DNA of 64,000 nt from contig JAGTXO010000004.1 of the NCBI GenBank assembly GCA_019448385.1, forward strand, positions 682,001-746,000, read 5' to 3'. Within the stretch, counting starts at the first letter, position 1; each line of letters begins with the position of its first letter. Origin of the DNA: Diacronema lutheri. Taxonomy: Eukaryota; Haptophyta; Pavlovophyceae; Pavlovales; Pavlovaceae. Under the pieces are notes generated by a model, which did not search any database, was not told the DNA's origin, and was given only the letters and a program-made list of their open reading frames with translations. Shown here piece by piece: positions 7,184-17,610 of the stretch. Position numbers and translations under genes: made by a program.

Positions 7184-10100
7184 TCATGCTCGTGTGAGGT
7201 AGACGGCCATCGGGAACAGCGTGCCAAGCGTGTGCGTGCGCCATTCGGCGATCGAGCATGCCCGCGCGAGCATCGCGTCGAGGGGCACAAAGAAGGCGCG
7301 CGGCGCGGCGCGGTACGCGTCCGCCGTCGCCGAGCGCTGCAATGCGAGCACGTGCGCGCGCGAATCCGCCGACCCATCCGTCAGGACGAGCGGGCGCGCC
7401 GCGCCGCCGGTCAGCCGGTTAGCCTTGTCGTGCTGCACCTTGGCGAGCAGTGCGAGCAGCACGCGCGCGGCGAGACGCAGCCCCGCCGATGCGGCGGCGC
7501 CACCGCCGCCGCCCGCGCCAGCCGGCGCGAAGTGGGCGGCTGGGCGCTGGTCAAACAGCACCGAGCTGAGCCCGCCACCGCCGCCGCCCGCGCTGCCGTC
7601 CGCGCCAACGCGCGCGGTCGCGTGCACGTGCCGCGCGAGCGCGAGCCCCGCCTGCTGCGCAGCTGAGTACTCGACGAGCCACTCGTCCGACGCGATGAGC
7701 TCGAGCGCGCGAAACCACGCGGGCAGGACGTCAAAGTCGCGAGCAGGAGGCGGCACGAGCCGAGCGGCGGCGCGCACGGTCGCGACGGCGATCGGCAGCC
7801 AGCGCACGCTCTGCTGCGGCCGGACAGCGGCCGCCTGCGCGTGGCGCGCGTGGGAAGCGCGCCGCGGGGAACGGCATGGGCTGGATGAATGTGCGCGCGC
7901 GCGCTCGCGCGAGCGGAGAAAAGAGCGAAGAGCGGCACGCCACGGCGTGCGGCGCGATGCCGCGACAGAGCGCGCGGGCTCTAAGGCCTGTTTGCACACG
8001 CGCACCTGGTGCTCCATGAGCAGGCGGAACGCGAGCGGGCACCGGCCCTCGACGCACGCGAGGACAAGCCGGTCGGCCTAGCAGCGGTGGCGGCGCGGCA
8101 CGCGCGGCGCGCGCGGGCGCGCGAGCGCGTGGGCGCGTGGGCTGCACGCGCTCGATCCACCGGCGCGGGGTGGGGCGCGAGGCGCGCGCGAAGGGGTCGC
8201 TCGGCGCCGGTCGCACCGGCACGCCGCCTGCCGACAAGAGCGCCGCGACGGGCTCCGTGAGCAAAGTCGCCGGCGGCTGCGCGCCGGGCTGCGCGCCGGG
8301 CTGTCCGCTGGCTGCCTGCGCGGCGCTTAAAGCCTCGATCGCCGACGTGCTCAGGTACGCCTGGCGCGCGCGCACAGACGCACGCGCGGCAGGGCATGAG
8401 CGCCCCTCGTCTGCCGCTCCCCGCCCTTCCTCCGCCCCTCGTCTGCCGCTCCCCGCCCTTCCTCCGCCCCTCGTCTGCCGCTCCCCGCCCTTCCTCCGCC
8501 CCTCGTCTGCCGCTCCCCGCCCTTCCTCCGCCCCTCGTCTGCCGCTCCCCGCCCTTCCTCCGCCCCTCGTCTGCCGCTCCCCGCCCTTCCTCCGCCCCTC
8601 GTCTGCCGCTCCCCGCCCTTCCTCCGCCCCTCGTCTGCCGCTCCCCGCCCTTCCTCCGCCCCTCGTCTGCCGCTCCCCGCCCTTCCTCCGCCCCTCGTCT
8701 GCCGCTCCCCGCCCTTCCTCCGCCCCTCGTCTGCCGCTCCCCGCCCTTCCTCCGCCCCTCGTCTGCCGCTCCCCGCCCTTCCTCCGCCCTTCCCTGCCGT
8801 GCGCGCGCGCGAGCGTACACGCGTGCGCACGCACGCGCTCCCACGCAACGCGGCGCGGCGCGGCGCGGCGCGGCGCGGCGGCGTCATGCGCTGCCGCGGC
8901 ACCTGCATGGCGGCCTCGACAAGGGGCGCAGCCGCGCGGTCGGAAGCGACGGCGGCGGGCGCGACGCGCAGCACGCCGAGCGCGAGGCGACGCGATCCGC
9001 CCGAGATGCCCTGCACCACAATCGACGAGCAGCGGCCAACGAGCGCATCAAGGCGCGCGGCGCGCTCGGCCGCAGCTGCGCCGCCCGCGCCGCCGCCGCC
9101 GTCGGGCCGCGCCGCGCCGGCGGGCGAGGCGGCGAGCGGCGGCGACGGCGCGTCCCACGGCCCGGGCAGCTCGGCGGGTGGCGCGCGCGAGAAGGGCAGT
9201 GCGCCATGCGCTGCAATGAGCGCCGGCCGTGGGCTGGCGCAGCTGATGAGCGCTTGGAGCAGCGCCGCCTCCGCCGCGGCGTTGGTCTTGCCCGCCTCGC
9301 CCGCATCGTCCGACATGCCGCTCAGCGCGGCGGGCAAGATCACTCGCGAGACGAGCTCGATGTGCGCCGCAGCGCCGAGCTGAAAGCCTCGCGCGCCCGC
9401 GCCGGCCGCGCCGGCCGCGCCGGCCGCGCCGGCCGCCGCGTCGGCCGCAGGCGTGAGCGCGACGAAGAGGAGCGCCCGCGCCTCGCCCGCGGCAACCGCC
9501 GCCGCCTCGACCGTGCCGAGCGACGTGCCCAGCCGGCCGACGAGCCGCGCGGCCTGCAGCGCGCGCTCTGTCGGGTCGGACGCGCCGCGCGCGTGCGAGA
9601 GCGCGCGCAGCAGGCAGCCGCCGTCGAGGGCGCGCGCGAACGCGGGCGCGGGCAGCCGCGCCCACGCGGCGTCGTGCAGCGCGCGCAGCGCGCGCGCGTC
9701 CGCCGCGTCCGCCGCGTCGTCGCCGTGCTCGCCCGCCGCGCCGATGCTCTCGGCCGCGTCGGCCGCCGAGCGCGCCTCGCCAAAGACGAGCGCGTGCGCG
9801 CGCGCGCCGAGCGCGCCGGGCGCGCCGACGTGCGCATCAAGCGCGAGGCGGAGGAGTGGCGCGAGCGCGGCGCCGTCGAGCGCGCCGTCGACGACCGCGC
9901 GGAAGAGCGTCTCCCACTCGACGCGCGAGAAGATGAGCTGCGCGACCTCGGGCAGCGCGCGCTGCTGCTCGACGAGCGCCGCGCAGAACGACTCGTCGCG
10001 CGCGTGCGCGCGCACGCAGTGCCACGGCAGCTCGGCGAGCTCGGCGGAGAGGAGCGCGCGCGCGCGCGCGCTCGGCCGCGCCGCCGCCGCCGGCGCGAGC

Positions 10101-13100
10101 AGCTGCGCGTGCAGGTACCAGACACGGTCCATCATGCTGCCGCCGCACGCGTCGACGATCCCGCGCACGGCCTCGAGGACGGCGCGCAGCTCGTCCGACG
10201 CATCGGACGACGGCGGCGGCGGCGGCGGCGGCGGCGGCGCGTGCGCGCCGGCGGCGGGCGGCGGTGCGGCGGCGCGCGGCGTCGCGAGCGCGGCGTGGCA
10301 CAGGCCCACCCATTGTGCCCAGATCTCCTCCTCCGCCTCGCGCTCGAGCGCGTCCGCCGGCTCGGCGGCGGCGCGCGCGCCGTCGCCGGCGCCGTCGCCG
10401 GCGCCGTCCACGCGGCCGTCCGCGCCACCGGCGCCCGTCGGCGCGGTACGCGTGAGCTCGGCGAGCGCGGCGGGCGAGTCGAGCATCAGCCGGCGCGCAA
10501 GGCGGAGCGGCGCGGCTGAGTGCCCAGTTGGAAGTGGCAGCGTCGCGGAGACGCGCCCGAGCAGCGCGCTCACGTGCCGCGCACTCAGCCGCTCGGGCCG
10601 CGCGCCGCGCAGCCAGCCGTCGTCCCAGTCGGCGGCGAGCGCGCTGCCTGCGCCGGGCGGGCCGCGCGCGTCGCCGACGCCGTCGAGCGCGGCCGAGAGC
10701 ACGAGCGGGACGAAGCCGGGGAAGGCGCGTCGCACGAGCGCCTGTGCGAACGCCTCGCTGTACGCGCGCAGCCGCGGCTGCCGGCCGAGCGCGCGCAGCG
10801 CGGCGCGGAGCGCGGCGCCGGCCGGCGCGCGCTCGAGCGCAAGCGCGCCGCTCACGTCGCTCGGCAGGCGCGCGACGAAGGCGGAAGGCTCGAGGGGCGC
10901 GGTAAGCACGTCGACGTCGGCCGTCGAGATGAGGGCCAAATCGGCGGCTGCCAGCTCGGCGACGAGCCGCAACCACGCGGCGAGGCCGCCGTCGGCGCCA
11001 CGGGCGCCGTGCTCGAGGAGCACGGCGGGCGTGAACACCTTGCCCAGCCAGCCAATCGGCAGCCGACCCTCGCCCGCTGAGGCAGCTGCTGCATCGGCGT
11101 CGGCGCCGTCGCCGTCGCCGTCGCGCGCGCGCGCCGCAGCGCCGGCCGCGTGCGCGCCCGGCGTGGGCGTCGGCGGCTGCGACTGCGGCGGCGGCGTTGC
11201 GGAGAGCGTGAAGCCGCCGCCGCCACCCACCGTCGGCACCGCGTGCATCACCGAGCGGCACGTGGGACACTGCACGCGTGGCGCGCGCGCGGGCACGAGC
11301 AATCGCGAGCGGCACGCGGCGCAGTCCGCCTGGAAGGGCTCGGCGTTGATCGCGCTCGCCGCCGGCGGCGCGATGCGCGTGCCGACGGCCATCACAGTGC
11401 GGCACTGCGGGCACTGCACGCGCGCCGCGCCGCCCGGCACCGCGAGGCGCGCGCCACAGCCCGGGCAGAGGCACTGCACGCCGCCGCCACTGCCGCTCGC
11501 GTCCGCTGGCGCGGGCGCGGGCGCGGGCGCGGGCGGCGCGGCCGCGATGCCAGTTGGCGAGGGCGGCACGAAAGACGATGCACGCGCATGGCCGTCGGCG
11601 GCCGCGCTGCCGCCCTCGCCGTCGCGATCGAGCAGCGAAGCGCGCAGCGCGCGCACGCCTTCGGCCGCGCTGCCCGGCGCGGGCGGCAGCGCGGGCGCGG
11701 TGGGCGCGGTGGGCGCGGTGGGCGCGGCGGGCGCGCGCGCGTCCGCCTCGAGCTCGAGCGCGAGCAGCTGCTCGGCAAAGTCGTCGGCGGGCGCGGGCGG
11801 CGGCACGGCGCGCGCGCGCAGCACCGCGCGGAGCAGCCGGCGCTGCAGCCGCGGCTTGCGCGACACGTGCGCCGCGCCGAGGCGCGACAAGAGCGCGCAC
11901 ACGTTCTCGCGCAGCTGGCGCACCGTCGGCGGCAGCCCGTAGCCCAGCGCCATCGGCAGCGCGAGGAAGAAGAGCTCAGCGCCAACGCCCGGCGCAGCCG
12001 CCGCCGCGCTCGCGCTGCCGTCGCTGACTGCGGTGGTCGAGCCGTCGTCCTCGCGCTCGAGGCCGAGCGCGCGCGGCGCCTCGGCGAGCAGCGCCGCGGA
12101 GAGCGCGAGCGCGCGCGTCGCGACGTGCAGCTTCTTGTGCGACGAGGCGAAGAGCGCGCGGTTCGCCTGCAGCGCCTCGCGCACCGCGACGGGCCCTGGG
12201 ACGATCGAGATGTCGGGCACGGCGAACGCGACGGGCTGCTCGCAGCACAGTCCGTCCGACCGCTTGACGCTCACGACGCGGGGTGCGTCCGCCGTCCTGT
12301 TCTCGTTGAGCCGCGCAACAAGGCGGAGGTACTGCTCGTCCGCGCGCCGGATCTGACTCGCTGCGCTCTCAAAGCGGCTGCCGTCGTCGACGAGCCCCTC
12401 CCACACGACGAGCTCCTCGCCATCGCCGCTGTCGGCGTCCTCGTCGACGCCGACGTCTTCGTCGACCGCTGCCTCCTCCGCGTCGCCCGCATCCCCACCC
12501 GACGCGCTGCCATCGTCGGACGACTCCATCGTCGCGCCACGCGCGCCGTCCGGGCCGAGCTCGACGAGCGGCGCGCGCACGGCGCGTGCGCCGCGCGCGG
12601 CGGCGCGCGCCGCGCGCGCGGCGACGAGCGCCTTGACAAGCCCGAGCTTCTGACCAACAGCTTCCCAAAAGTCCTGCTGGCCGTCCGGCGCGAGGTCGCG
12701 CTCAGCGGGCGGCGGCGCGGGCGGCGTGAGCAGCTCGGAGAGCAGCGCGTCCACGTCAACATGCGCCCACCCCTCTGCGCTCTGCGCGCACGCGCCGTCC
12801 GCCGGCGCGCGCGCGCCAGTCGGCGCGCGGCTCGAAGGCGGAGCGGCCGTTACAAGGCGCGATGGGTCCACAGCAGCCAACATCGCGTCCGCCGCTTGCT
12901 GCGCGTCGTCGCGCAGCGCCGCCGCGATCGCCGCCGCGTCCTCGTCCGACGCACCCGCCGCGAGCGCCGCCGCAAACGCCGCGTCTGCGTCCTCCTGCCC
13001 GCGCTCGAGCGCACGCCGCGCGGCGGCGATGGCTGAGCCGCCATCGTGGGACGCATCGTGCGTCGGCGACGATGCGTGGATCGGCGGCGCGCGCTCGTCA

Positions 13101-16100
13101 AGGCGGCGGTAGGGTGGCGGGTACGCGTCGAGCAGCAGGTGCGCAAACTTGGAGAGCACACGCGCGCCGCCGTCCGCGCCGCCGTCCACGCCTGCGTCCG
13201 CGTCCGCATCCGCGCCCGCGAGCGCTGCGTGCGCGCGCACGGGCGCGAGGAATTCTCCGCGGTTGGGTATCACCTCGCTTGCCCACGTGGTGAAGGTATT
13301 GAAGAGCATGAAAAGCGGCCGGTTGGGCGCGCTCCCACTGCCGTCGTGCACGCGTGCGCACTCCGTCCAGTGCGCGTTGAGCTCGGCGCGCAGCGCGGGC
13401 GGCATGAAGCCCGGCGCGGCCGCCTCCGCCTCGAGCAGGCGCACCCAAAACGCCTCCCACGCGAGGAGCGCGCCCGCGGACGAGCCAAGCGCGACGCCGA
13501 GCTCGACGAGCTGGCCGAGGCCGCAGGCGAGCACGTCCGCGCGCGAGCAGTGCACGCCAACCGCCGGGCGCGGCGCGGGCGGCGGAGCGTCCGACCATTG
13601 GGGCGGCGCGGGCTCGGCCGCGCCGTTCGGAGGGCTCGGCGGCGGGCTCGGCGGCGGCTGCTCGGCGGTGCGGCGCGGCGCGGCTGCGCCGACGCCGTTG
13701 CCCTTGTGCGCCCTGCCCTCCGCACCCTCCGCCACGTCCCCGTCCCCGTCCCCGTCCCCGCCGCCGTCCCCGTCCCCGTCCCCGTCCCCGTCCCCGCCGC
13801 CGTCCCCGTCCCCGTCCCCGCCGCCGTCCCCGCCGCCGTCCTCGTCACCGTCTTCGCTGTCGCTCTCCCCTTCTTCGCCACCCTGCCCGCCACCCTGCCC
13901 GCCACCCTGCCCGCCACCCTGCCCGCCACCCTGCCCGCGCCCCTCCTCCTCGCAGCCCTCGTCGTCCGAGTCCATCGTCGCCGCGTGCGCCTCGGCCGCA
14001 GAGTCTGCGAGCGCGAGCGACGTCCGCTCGTCGTCGGCGCGCGACGCGCGGCGCGCACCGGTGCGCATCTCGTCGCCGTGCGCGTCGGCGAGCAGACCAG
14101 CGCGCAGCGCCTTGCGCTTCTCCGCCGCGTCGGCCGCGTCCTCGCGCAACACGCCGTAGCGCAGGCCGCTCGCCGCCGCCGCGCCGCTCGCGCCGAGCGC
14201 GAGCGCGCCGACCGCGCCGCCGACCGCGCTCATCAGGCTGCCGGCCGCAGCCGCCCGCGAGCGCGCGCCGCGCGCCGCGCGCGCCGCCGCCTCCATCTTG
14301 GTCGCGGACACGGCGACCTCGGTCGGCAGGCGCGGCATCGCAGTCTCGGCCGCGGCGACGGCGAGGAACACCAAGTCGCGCCGCGCCCACTCGAGCGCCG
14401 CCCTGCGTGGCGCGCGCGAGAGCACGGCGGACAGGATCGGCGCGAGGTGCGACGCGCGCAGCGGCGCGCGCGCGCGCGCAAAGCGGCCGCGCAGCACGAG
14501 CTCGAGGAGCTCGGCCGCCGCGCGCTCGCCGTCCGCCGCGAGCGGCGCGAGGACGTGCGCCCACGCGCCCTCCCACGCCTCGTCGTCGCCCCGCTGCGCG
14601 CGCGTTGCGCCGTCGCCCCTCGCATCGTCCGTCTCCGCCGTCGCGAGGGTGTTGAGCACGAGCACGCGCACCTCCTGCTCGGCGGTCGCGCCCGCGGCGG
14701 CGAGGTAGGCGCGCACGGCGGCGGGCAGCTCGGCGGGCAGGTGGCCCGGCGCGCAGCGCGAGACAAGAAGGCGCATGGCGCGCTCGAGCAGCACGCGCGT
14801 CGCGCCGGGCGGCGGCGGCTCGGCGCGCGCGCTGGCCGACGTCGACGCGTCGCGCATCTGCGCGAGCCGCGCCCAAAAGTGCAGCCGCGCGAGCGTCTGT
14901 GTGAGCGCGCTCTCGCCCGCGCCGCGCGCGTCCGCGCCCGCGCGGCGCGCGTCCGCGTCCGCCGTGTCCGCCGCCGCCTCGGCCTCGGCGAGCGCCGCGA
15001 GCGCCTGGACAGCGGCGACGGCGCCGCGAGGCGGCCGCCCGCCGTCCGCGTCGGCGCGGTGCGCGTGCAGCCTGGCGGCGACCGCCTCGGCGAGCGGGCC
15101 CGCCGTGAGCGCCACGCCGGCCGCGCCGCACGCCTGCCGCCACCACCACGCGGCCGGCACGACCGCGCGCGCGTGCAGCAGGCCGAGAAGCGCCCATTGG
15201 CGTGCGTCCGGCGCGATCTGCTCGCACGCGAGGCGCTCGAAGATCGACATGCCCACGCGCACCGACAGCTCCGCCGCGTCGGTTGACGCGCCGTCCCCGC
15301 CGCCGAGGCCCCCGCCGGCGCCGACACCGACGCCGGCGAGCGCGCCCTCGACCCACGCGCGCGGCGGCGGCTCGTCGAGCGGCGGCGGCGGCTGCATCGC
15401 GGCAGGCATGCGCAGCAGGGCGAGGATCGGAAGGACGTCGGCGGTGCGTAACTGCCACTCGGCGACGGGCAGCGCCTGCACCATCGCGAGCACACGCGCG
15501 CCCGCGCCCGCCGCGTCGCGCCCGACCGCGCCCGCGTCGGCGGACGCGTGCACGGCCGCGAGTGCCGCCTGGACGCCCGCGCCGATGCACGTCGGCACGG
15601 CGGCGCACAGCCGGCCGAGCTCGGCGGCGGCGGCGTCGCGCGCCGCGGCCAGGTCGTGCACGCGCACCGCGCCACCGTCGCCGCCGTCGCTGCCGTCGCC
15701 ACTGTCGCCGCCGCCCCAGCCGCCGGCGACACCCGCGAGGTTGAGGGCAACGAGGCGCGTGACGACATCCGCGTCCGCCGCATCCACCATGGCGCCGTCG
15801 GCGCGCGCGCGCGCGGCGCGCGCGTGCGCGGCGAGCGCGAAGCGCCGGAGCAGCGTGAGCAACGGGAAGGCCGACAGGTCGTTCACCGACGCGAGGAGCG
15901 GCTCGCGCGCGTAGTGCGCGCCGACGCGCGCGCGCGCGCGCGCGAGCTCGCGCGCCAGCGCGTCGCTCTGGGCGCGCCGGAGCGCGGCGGGCTGGCGGAG
16001 GCAGTCGGCGGCGCGAAGGGCGGGCAGGGCGCAGAGCGCGCGCAGCGCGCCCCACAGCGCTTCGGGCTCGAGCGCCTCCCAACGCACGAGCGCGAGGAGC

Positions 16101-17298
16101 GGCGCCGCCTCGGCGGCGAGGTGCGCGCCCGCACGCCCGAGCGCGTCGCACGCGGCCGGCGCGAGCCGCGGGCGCGCGGCGGCGAGCGCGGCGAGGAAGA
16201 GGAGGAGCTCGCGCACGACAGCGGCGTACGTGTTGTCCGCGTCGTCCTCGCCCGCCGCGCCGCCGCCACGCCGTCCGTGCACGCCCGGCGGCGCGGCGGC
16301 GGCTTCTTCCGCGTCGCGCGCGGCGCGCAGCGCGGGCAGTGCGCGCGCGATTGGCTCGGCGACGTGCTGCCGCAGCAGCTCGAGGTCGGAGCCGGCGTCG
16401 CCGTCGGCGTCGCCGTCGGCGTCGCTGTCGGCGTCGCCGGCGCCGCCGGCTGGCCGCGCGAGCGCGTCGCGCAGCGGCAGCTGGCGCAGCACGGCGAGCA
16501 GGTCGGACGCGGCGGGCAGGTGGCCGAGCTCCGCGGCCGCGTCGACGAGCACAGCCCACAGCCAGCGGCCAGCGATGAGTTCGACGGGCCGCGGCTGGAC
16601 AATGACGCGGGCCCAGCCGGCGTGGCCGCGGCCGCGGCGCAGGAGCGCGGTGGCGACGCACGCCGACAAGTCGTCGGGCGCCGACGCCGCGTGCAGCAGC
16701 CGCGAGCCGAGGACGAGGACGAGCCGACGAAGGACGGGCGTCATCGCCCCGTCCGCCGAGTCGGACGGGCCGAGACAGCCGAGCAGCTCGGAGACGAGCT
16801 CGACGACGTCGGCGGGCGCGGGCTCGACGTTGGCGTGGAGCACGTGCGCCTCCACATGCGCAAACAGCTCAAACTCCGCCTCGGCGCACCGGAAGAGCGC
16901 GGACGCGAGCGGCCCGCGCGCAGCCTCGAGGTGCTCGCGCATCGCGCGCGCGAGCGCCTCGTACGTCTGGTCATTCATCGCGGCGGTCTCGTGCTTGTGC
17001 ACATACTGGACGTCGGCGCCGCACCCGCACCGCCCGCTCAGCGCGTACTGGTGCCGGAGCACGTGCCACACGACGCCGCACAGCTGCTGGATCCGGCGCT
17101 CGAGCTCGCGCTGCGCGGCCTGCGCGTCGCCAAGCGCGCGGGAGCACGCCTGCAGCCTGCGCGGGCGGCGCGAGGCAAGCGTGGCGGGCGTGGCGAGCGG
17201 CGCGCGCGCAGCAGGGTCTCAGCCTGGCGCGAGAAGTTGGGGTACTGTCCGTGCTGGCCGCACCTCTCCACGCCGTCGTGGACGATGCGGAGCGCCAT
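7184..17298 (-). CDS. EPG5: EPG5-like autophagosome-lysosome tether, giant multi-exon gene
   Basis: Five exons in phase fit: 17298-17264, 17156-8903, 8360-8148, 8077-8006 and 7834-7184 (3074 residues). I recognise EPG5 from collinear blocks: the N-terminal helix (REL-ERRIQQLCGV), LPWHCVRAHARDESF followed by SRVEWETLF, the segment around VFTPAVLLEHG, LVLACVEGRCPLAFRLLMEHQ spliced to AAAVRPQQSVRWLP, and the end AEWRTHTLGTLFPMAVYL, which parallels the human C-terminus. EPG5 is a Rab7 effector that gives specificity to autophagosome fusion with late endosomes and lysosomes. Oddities: two LSD1-type zinc fingers (about 11240-11480), Asp/Gly and Gly/Gln low-complexity runs (13738-13945), and a minisatellite-bearing intron (8361-8902). 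The first exon is very short and less certain. Further introns inside the 8.2-kb exon are possible. Confidence 0.78.
8402..8785. repeat. Minisatellite: 12 tandem copies of a 32-bp unit, intronic
   Basis: The unit GCCCCTCGTCTGCCGCTCCC plus 12 further bases recurs every 32 bp at 8402, 8434, 8466 and so on to 8754, almost without change; a decayed thirteenth copy begins at 8786. Because 32 is not a multiple of three and the unit has no stop codon on either strand, all six frames read through it and give misleading long Pro-rich or Arg/Gly-rich frames. It lies inside the predicted EPG5 intron 8361-8902 (donor CAG|GTGCCG, acceptor GCCAG). The near identity of the copies points to recent expansion. 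There are no spacers, so it is not a CRISPR array. Confidence 0.95.
11240..11480 (-). other. Tandem LSD1-type zinc fingers inside the EPG5-like protein
   Basis: Within the large EPG5 exon the protein has CLCPGCGARLAVPGGAARVQ followed by CPQCRTVMAVG, and 40 residues on CAACRSRLLVPARAPRVQ followed by CPTCRSVMHAVP. Both fit the plant and protist zf-LSD1 pattern (CxxC-x2-L-x2-P-x-GA-x2-V-x-C-x2-C), known from LSD1/LOL1 cell-death regulators and metacaspases. I know of no EPG5 protein with such fingers, so this is either a lineage-specific insertion or a fusion. Confidence 0.75.
13735..13945 (-). repeat. In-frame hexamer and 12-mer repeats coding Asp/Gly and Gly/Gln runs
   Basis: On the plus strand CCGTCC/CCGCCG hexamers run from about 13738 to 13850 and a CACCCTGCCCGC-type 12-mer repeats five times from about 13879 to 13940. 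On the coding (minus) strand they read as Gly-Asp repeats and GGGQ repeats in a long acidic linker of the EPG5-like protein. They are likely to vary in length between strains. Confidence 0.8.
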
Positions 17299-17330
17299 CG
17301 TGGGAGGCCTTCAGCCGGACGATGGCCGCC

Positions 17331-17350
17331 AAAAAAAATTAAAAAAGGGG
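17331..17350. promoter_or_regulatory. A/T-rich element with AAAAGGGG edge between EPG5 and the proline-rich gene
   Basis: AAAAAAAATTAAAAAAGGGG is the only strongly A/T-rich stretch in the 312-bp gap 17299-17610. Read on the minus strand it is CCCCTTTTTTAATT, 33-52 nt upstream of the EPG5 start codon. It fits the core-promoter-like element seen elsewhere in the window (25164, 26719, 29732, 33035, 42148). The rest of the gap shows nothing else I can name. Confidence 0.45.
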
Positions 17351-17610
17351 CAGTAGGGCTGGATCCAGGATCAGCGCGTGTGCGCAGCGACGTCTTGCAA
17401 ACAGTCGGGCGCATGGAGGCGCGTTACGCGCGACTTTGCCGCAGGCGATGCGTGGCGGGAGAGCACGGGTACCACATGCAACACTGTGCGTCGCACTCGG
17501 ACACCGTCGCATGTGTGAGGGTGTCAGCGGCGCATTCAGTCTGTGGTTGTCACACAGGGAGTCGAGGTGCCTGGCCGTTTCGCGAACACGACTCGAAAAT
17601 TGGCCGGGGG

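Noticed and set aside
8402-8785. CRISPR-like array
   Set aside because: Copies are directly adjacent with no unique spacers, and the context is a eukaryotic intron.
8351-8902. Very long frames on both strands through the 32-bp repeats, Pro-rich on plus and Arg/Gly-rich on minus
   Set aside because: The unit lacks stops in any frame, so open frames are automatic; splice sites flank the repeat and the conserved EPG5 C-terminus continues only after removing it.
13046-15286. A 746-codon plus-strand frame opposite the EPG5-like exon, and similar long antisense frames
   Set aside because: Composition is Arg/Ala/Gly from GC-rich antisense codons, with no domain; the minus strand carries the conserved protein.
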